Part shown: one piece after another, positions 12,889 through 64,000 of the stretch
How the letters are laid out: every line of letters starts with the position of its first letter
Numbering within the stretch: position 1 is the stretch's first letter
Assembly: GCA_030533445.1 (NCBI GenBank)
Contig: CM060075.1
Location: forward strand, 37,219,719-37,283,718
Direction of reading: 5' to 3'
DNA length: 64,000 nucleotides
Source: Cyprinodon diabolis
Taxonomy: Eukaryota; Chordata; Actinopteri; Cyprinodontiformes; Cyprinodontidae
Position numbers and translations under genes: made by a program
Notes under the pieces: model-generated
The model's database searches: none
The model's input: the letters and a program-made list of their open reading frames with translations, nothing else
What the model was told of the DNA's origin: nothing

Positions 12889-14500
12889 CAGGTGCTGGTC
12901 ATAAAATTAGAATATCATGAAAAAGTAGATTGATTTCAGTAATTCCATTTAAAAAGTGAAACTTGTATATTATATTCATACATTACATACAAACTCATAT
13001 ATTTCAGATGTTTATTTTGTTTAATTTTGATGATTACAAATGACAACAAATGAAGATCTCAAATTCATCATATCAGAAAATTAGAATATTACTGAAGACC
13101 AATAAAAACAAAGGATTTATAGAAATGTTGGCCAACTGAAAAGTATGAACATGAAAAGTATGAGCATGTACAGCACTCAGTATTTAGTTGGGCCTCCTTT
13201 GGCCTGTATTACTGCAGCAATGCGGCGTGGCATGGAGTCGATCAGTCTGTGGCACTGCTCAGGTGTTATGATAGCCCAGGTTGCTCTAATAGTGGCTTTT
13301 AGCTCTTCTGAATTGTTGGGTCTGGTGTATTGCATCTTCTTCTTCACAATACCCCATAGATTTTCTATGGGGTTAAGGTCAGGAGAGTTTGCTGGCTAAT
13401 TAAGAACAGGGATACCATGGTCCTTCAACCAGGTACTGGTAGCTTTGGCACTGTGTGCAGGTGCCAAGTCCTGTTGGAAAATGAAATCTGCATCTCCAAA
13501 AAGTTGGTCAGCTGCAGGAAGCATGAAGTGCTCTAAAACTTCCTGGTATGTGGCTGCGTTGACCCTGGACCTCAGAAAACACAATGGACCAACACCAGCA
13601 GATGACATGGCACCCCAAACCATCACTGACTGTGGAAACTTTACACTGGACTTCAAGCAACGTGGATGAAGTGCCTCTCTTCTTTTCCTCCAGACTCTGG
13701 GACCTTGATTTCCAAAGGAAATGCAAAATTTACTTTCATCAGAGAACATGACTTTGGACCACTCACCAGCAGTCCAGTCCTGTTTCTCTTTAGCCCAGGC
13801 AAGACGCTTCTGACGCTGTCTGTGGTTCAAGAGTGGCTTGACACAAGGAATGCGACAGCAGAAACCCATGTCTTTCATACGTCTGTGTGTGGTGGTTCTT
13901 GAAGCACTCACTCCAGCTGCAGTCCACTCTTTGTGAATCTCCCCCACATTTTTGAATGGGTTTTGTTTCACAGTCCTCTCCAGGGTGCGGTTATCTCTCT
14001 TGCTTGTACACTTTTTTCGACCACATCTTTTCCTTCCCTTCGCCTCTCTATTAATGTGCTTGGACACTGAGCTCTGTGAACAGCCAGCCTCTTTAGCGAT
14101 GACCTTTTGTGTCTTGCCCTCCTTGTGCAAGGTGTCGATGGTCGTCTTTTGGACAACTGTCAAGTCAGCAGTCTTCCCCATGATTGTGTAGCCTATAGAA
14201 CTAGACTGAAAGACCATTTAAAGGCTTTTGCAGGTGGTTTGAGTTAATTAGCTGATTAGAGTGTGGCACCAGGGGCCATCAATTTTGAACCTTTTCACAA
14301 TATTCTAATTTTCTGATATGATGAATTTGAGATTTTCATTTGTTGTCATTTGTAATCATCAAAATTAAACAAAATAAACATCTGAAATATATGAGTTTGT
14401 ATGTAATGTATGAATATAATATACAAGTTTCACTTTTTAAATGGAATTACTGAAATCAATCTACTTTTTCATGATATTCTAATTTTATGACCAGCACCTG
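12889..14500 (-). mobile_element. Tc1-type DNA transposon, nearly complete
   Basis: The 1,612-bp element is flanked by TA dinucleotides (12887-12888 and 14501-14502), the Tc1/mariner target. Its terminal inverted repeats are about 202 bp long, 12889-13090 and 14299-14500, starting CAGGTGCTGGTCATAAAATT. I see only one mismatch between the arms by eye (gaagatctc against gaaaatctc). Such close arms point to a fairly recent insertion. The transposase lies between the repeats on the minus strand. Confidence 0.95.
13177..14181 (-). pseudogene. Tc1 transposase, one in-frame nonsense codon
   Basis: The frame of 335 codons including the stop runs from MGKTADLTVVQKTTIDTL to the end QAKGGPTKY and TGA. 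An N-terminal paired-like helix-turn-helix (GCSQSSVSKHI) is followed by the nuclear-localisation-like GRKRCGRKKC and the DDE catalytic domain. First D is in VMFSDESKF, second D in FIFQQDLAPAHS, and E in SPDLNPIENLWG. The length fits the usual 340 or so. The only break seen is TAG at about 13398-13400, where relatives have TGG (Trp) in VLNWPANSP; it falls between the second D and the E, so the product would be inactive. The start at 14181 gives the usual MGKT N-terminus; a frame from 14217 is longer but not typical. Confidence 0.92.
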
Positions 14501-15159
14501 TAAAGATGCATAACACAATGTTAAAGGTACATTAGGCAATTTTTATTATATATTATTCACTTCTCTTTCCTATTCATGTCCTCACAATTGTACCTCATGT
14601 TAAATAAGCTTTCCTCTATTTACTACAGTTGTCTCTACAGGCTTCACAAGTCAGTTTGCAAGATAATGAGAACGCTGGTTTCTCTGGGCATGCCTCTGAG
14701 TGTGACAGGCTGCACCCTCTTGTTCACCTTGCTAATTTCCTCATTCTCCTCCACGGCAAGAAAAAGAAGGTGACGGTTTGTGAAGATGGATTACAAAAGT
14801 CAATTACCCTAACAGACTTTTCTCTATTGTTATTAAGGGTCAAGTTTAAGTCTTCTTAGGGACAGGAACTTTCAGCACAGAGGGAGCTCTTATCTGCCGT
14901 GGGAATGGCGCTGTTTTGCTAAAGGTAATATGATCCACTCAAAATAACTTTAATATTTATACCTTTTAGATTACAGATAACTTTACACCCATAAATCAAA
15001 GGCTTTTTCTCTTGTCCCATATGTGTACACAGCATGGGTGTAATTTCAGCATGTCGTCAGAGGGGGTTAAATGTTTGCAAAAACTCTGGAACTTGCTCTA
15101 TATTCTATTAAAGATTTTTTTGGTTCTTTTTTTGATTTTAAAATCAAATAAAAAAAAAC

Positions 15160-15230
15160 AGGGGCTGCACGGTGGCACAGCTTGTAGCACTGTTGCCTTG
15201 CAACAAGGAGGTCCTTAGTTTGATCCTCTG
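15160..15230 (+). repeat. Teleost repeat fragment, GGGCTGCACGGTGGC type
   Basis: The sequence ggggctgcacggtggcacag, then cttgtagcactgttgccttg and aaggaggtcctta matches a very common teleost interspersed repeat with tRNA-like B-box features (ggtccttagtttgatcc). Whether it is a SINE or part of a DNA element is unclear to me. Confidence 0.55.
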
Positions 15231-15345
15231 ATTTGATCCAGAATGCTGCTGCCTGCAACCTTACTTAACTAGGAAAGTGGAGCGCATCACTCCACTGCTC
15301 AAACTTCAAGCCTTTTGTATTCTTCAACCACTGGCGGTTGTGCCA
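15231..15345 (+). repeat. L2-like LINE fragment
   Basis: The sequence tgatccagaatgctgctgcc and then ggaaagtggagcgcatcact corresponds to the IQNAAARVLTKTRKxDHIT motif near the C-terminus of L2-like LINE ORF2, in decayed form. It abuts the repeat at 15160-15230. Confidence 0.55.
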
Positions 15346-16120
15346 AGGTTTTTTCAAAGATTTAATGAAAAAGCAAGTGTCTTTTTGAGTTGGTTGTATG
15401 GTGCTTGTTAAAGTTGGACACTGAGGATTAGTTTTTTTTTTAGATTTTTAAAAATTTTCAATTTTACGCTTTCAATTCCCAAAATGTTCTCTCACTATCT
15501 GTCTGAAAATATTTCCCTAAAGTTAATAACATCTGACGATCATACAGTTATTTGGTACCTGAGTTGCCTTGATGAGTCACACTACTTTGATTTAGGAGCT
15601 ACTCTTAGTTGAATTAAGTTTTTGGGTACCATACTCCTCTCTCTAAACCACATAACTCTTGAAAAGCTTCATGGTTCAGCATCAAAAAGACATTCAGCAT
15701 CACAAAAAACATTATTTTTTAACCCCTACACTGAAGATAGGTTAACAACAACTAGCAGATAGTAAAAGAAAAACAAAGAAAGAAAATCTTCTTTTAAGTC
15801 ACACATTCAAACCACTAGGCTCTGAAGAGCTTGTGATGGCAGCCATTCTATTGTTACTGGCATGTTTCATAAATGATTAGCAGCATTGTCAAAATGTGGG
15901 AGAATCTGAAGCACTTCTGATGCAGCCCGTGATACGGTTGAATTAGGAGTGCTGTCACATTTACAAAACACTATTAACAAAGTTATAAAAAGAATTTGAG
16001 CAGCTCTAATGTTTGCTGTCAAACTAAATGATTGTCTCCTTTTTTTCAGATAGAGTGGATGATGCAATCACACGCTACTAATGTGTTCTTTCATAGTATG
16101 TTTTTTAGGGATGTACTCAC

Positions 16121-62498
<46,378 letters not shown>

Positions 62499-64000
62499 CT
62501 ACAGAGGAGAAAAAAATGCTAAACTGATTAAACGGTGATCACCGTGTAATCCACATAAAAACATTTAGTTGTACATTTTATTTGTGAAGTTTCATTTTTT
62601 TATATTTCATATGTAGATTTAAGTCCCCCACAATAATTACTTAGTCACTTTGAACACATATCACAAATAAAAGCTCACTGAATCCATTAAAAAAAGAGTG
62701 TTTTGGACATTGGACGCCTGTTAACATTCAGAAACCTGACTCAAACAGGGCCCCGTACTTGGAAAGCAAGAAATACTCTAACGATATTCCATATAAGATA
62801 TTCACACCAGATTGAACCCCTGTTTATATATGTACTGATAATGCCAACGGTAATTTTTAAACAATTTTGCCCCTCTTCACACAGGACTAAGATTGTGCTG
62901 GAACATTAAAAATCAGCCTGAAATTGGATGGTTTCTGCAGTGTTTTAGAGCAATCCTCTGGTTTTTCCTCAAGATTTCCTCATTACTGTACGATAATACG
63001 GGGAGATCTGGGAAATGTGCTGTGTATTTGAGCAAGTTTAAGAACCTATAGCTCATTGATGACATGTAGTCCTCAGACTCTGATGTTGCTCCATCAAATA
63101 AAGGACTCCTCCTTTTAGGTATCCACCTGTTACTTTCATTCGGTCCAAACAATTCTCTGGCAGGAGACAAAAGTATCTCTCCAGGCAGCTGATATGAATG
63201 AGCATATCCATGAAAATAAAAATATGGGACATCAGGCTCTAGTATATATAGTAGGTGAGCTCTGGGCTCCCAGTGTGACAGATTTTAATGCTATAAAAAG
63301 CACACACACCTTTAAATCGCACATAGGTTGGTTGAATGAAGGAGGTTGTGAGCTCTACAGGCTGCAGTTCAAATGCAACACAGACTGTACCTGTCAAAGA
63401 GCAGCCTTGCAATGTATGTGAGGAAAAGGAGAGAAACACGAGCAGCAACACAGATTTCAGATACATTTACTAAAATCAAAGGATGGCTAATGCACTCTGT
63501 TCTAAATTACCATCAACTACAAGCTGCTAATAATATGCTGATCAGTCATGATCCTGTTGTACTTTATAAAGTAAGTCTAAAAGGGATGGATGGAAGATAT
63601 CGAAGTGTAGACGTGATGGAAGCTGCGAGGAAAAGAACATTTGCAATTTTTCTACTTTTAGGATTAGGCATACTTGCGTTGTGGTGTGGAACAACATAGA
63701 GCAGACAACTCTTCAATATTGGGCATAAATCAAACATATCTGTGACAAGCTCACTGCAACACACTGCTGCAGGAGTATAACCAGCCCTTTATTTCTCTTG
63801 AATAGAAGTTTTTCTTCTTACAGTTTCTACATACATGCTCAATTAAAAGCATTACTATAAATTCAACAGAATAATCCAAGCGACTGTCAACTGTTAGTAA
63901 ATAACTGAATTTTGCAATTCACTTACTCAATCTAATGGGTTTCAATGGACAACTTTCTGAAAAGACAAGTACATGATATGTCCACTGTTTAAAACAAGGT
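62499..64000 (-). other. trpc5: trpc5 intron upstream of exon A (partial)
   Basis: This non-coding stretch runs to the right edge and should lie between the ankyrin-domain exon, off the window, and exon A. I see no repeat family that I recognise. There is a plus-strand open frame of 108 codons at 63373-63699 ending in a hydrophobic run (LLLGLGILALWCG), and a minus-strand one of 85 codons at 62913-63170. Neither matches a family I know or has splice or promoter support, so I do not call them genes. Confidence 0.7.

Larger units (their letters stand above)
1..16120 (-). other. trpc5: trpc5 intron after exon G (partial)
   Basis: At least 16.1 kb of intron follows donor GTGAGTACAT. The next TRPC5 exon should encode FETLQSLFW and the S6 region; I found no minus-strand frame for it. 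The block is occupied by LINE ends, MITEs, two solo LTRs, a decayed LINE and a Tc1 element listed separately. Stretches without anything I recognise are 660-3180, 4090-5470, 6340-8095, 8720-9150, 12400-12885, 14510-15155 and 15350-16120. Confidence 0.8.

Noticed and set aside
1..16120. Search for the TRPC5 pore/S6 exon (FETLQSLFW) and C-terminal exons
   Set aside because: No minus-strand frame with this sequence is present, so the gene continues beyond the left edge.

Overview
This window is a stretch of vertebrate nuclear DNA, most likely from a ray-finned (teleost) fish. It is AT-rich and contains no operons. One gene is split into small exons with GT/AG borders. The rest is packed with transposon families typical of teleosts: Tc1 with long inverted repeats, PIF/Harbinger, hAT MITEs, pogo-like, L2-like and other LINEs, solo LTRs and microsatellites. 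The species cannot be named from the sequence.

The only host gene I can support is a TRPC4/5-class cation channel on the minus strand. The residues match TRPC5 better than TRPC4, so I call it trpc5; I cannot tell trpc5a from trpc5b. Seven consecutive coding exons are visible, in transcription order: 62498-62361, 60405-60199, 28057-27920, 24440-24242, 19978-19839, 17145-16945 and 16242-16121. Their phases join cleanly into about 380 residues, from the end of the ankyrin domain through the linker-helix region, pre-S1 and S1-S5 to the extracellular pore turret. The first coding exon or exons lie beyond the right edge. The pore helix, S6, TRP helix and C-terminal tail lie beyond the left edge. 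The whole window therefore lies inside one transcription unit.

Region by region: 1-16120 is intron after the last visible exon. It holds LINE 3' ends, two palindromic hAT MITEs, two solo LTRs with perfect 5-bp target duplications, a decayed LINE reverse transcriptase, a possible RecQ-like helicase remnant and a nearly intact Tc1 element. 16121-28057 carries five exons. Their introns hold an L2-like LINE interrupted by a 148-bp repeat, and a 2-kb hAT element with a smaller hAT nested in it. 28058-60198 is one intron of 32 kb with scattered repeats, including a solo LTR, a hAT element lodged in a TA microsatellite, and two inverted copies of a defective PIF/Harbinger element. 60199-62498 carries two exons around an intron containing a pogo-like transposase fragment. 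62499-64000 is the start-side intron, with nothing I recognise.

I found no second host gene, no structural RNA gene, no CRISPR array and no CpG-rich promoter. I did not find a convincing undescribed biological system. The best leads concern transposon history: sibling defective Harbinger copies sharing one frameshift, nested hAT insertions with readable target duplications, and inverted repeat pairs within and across trpc5 introns.
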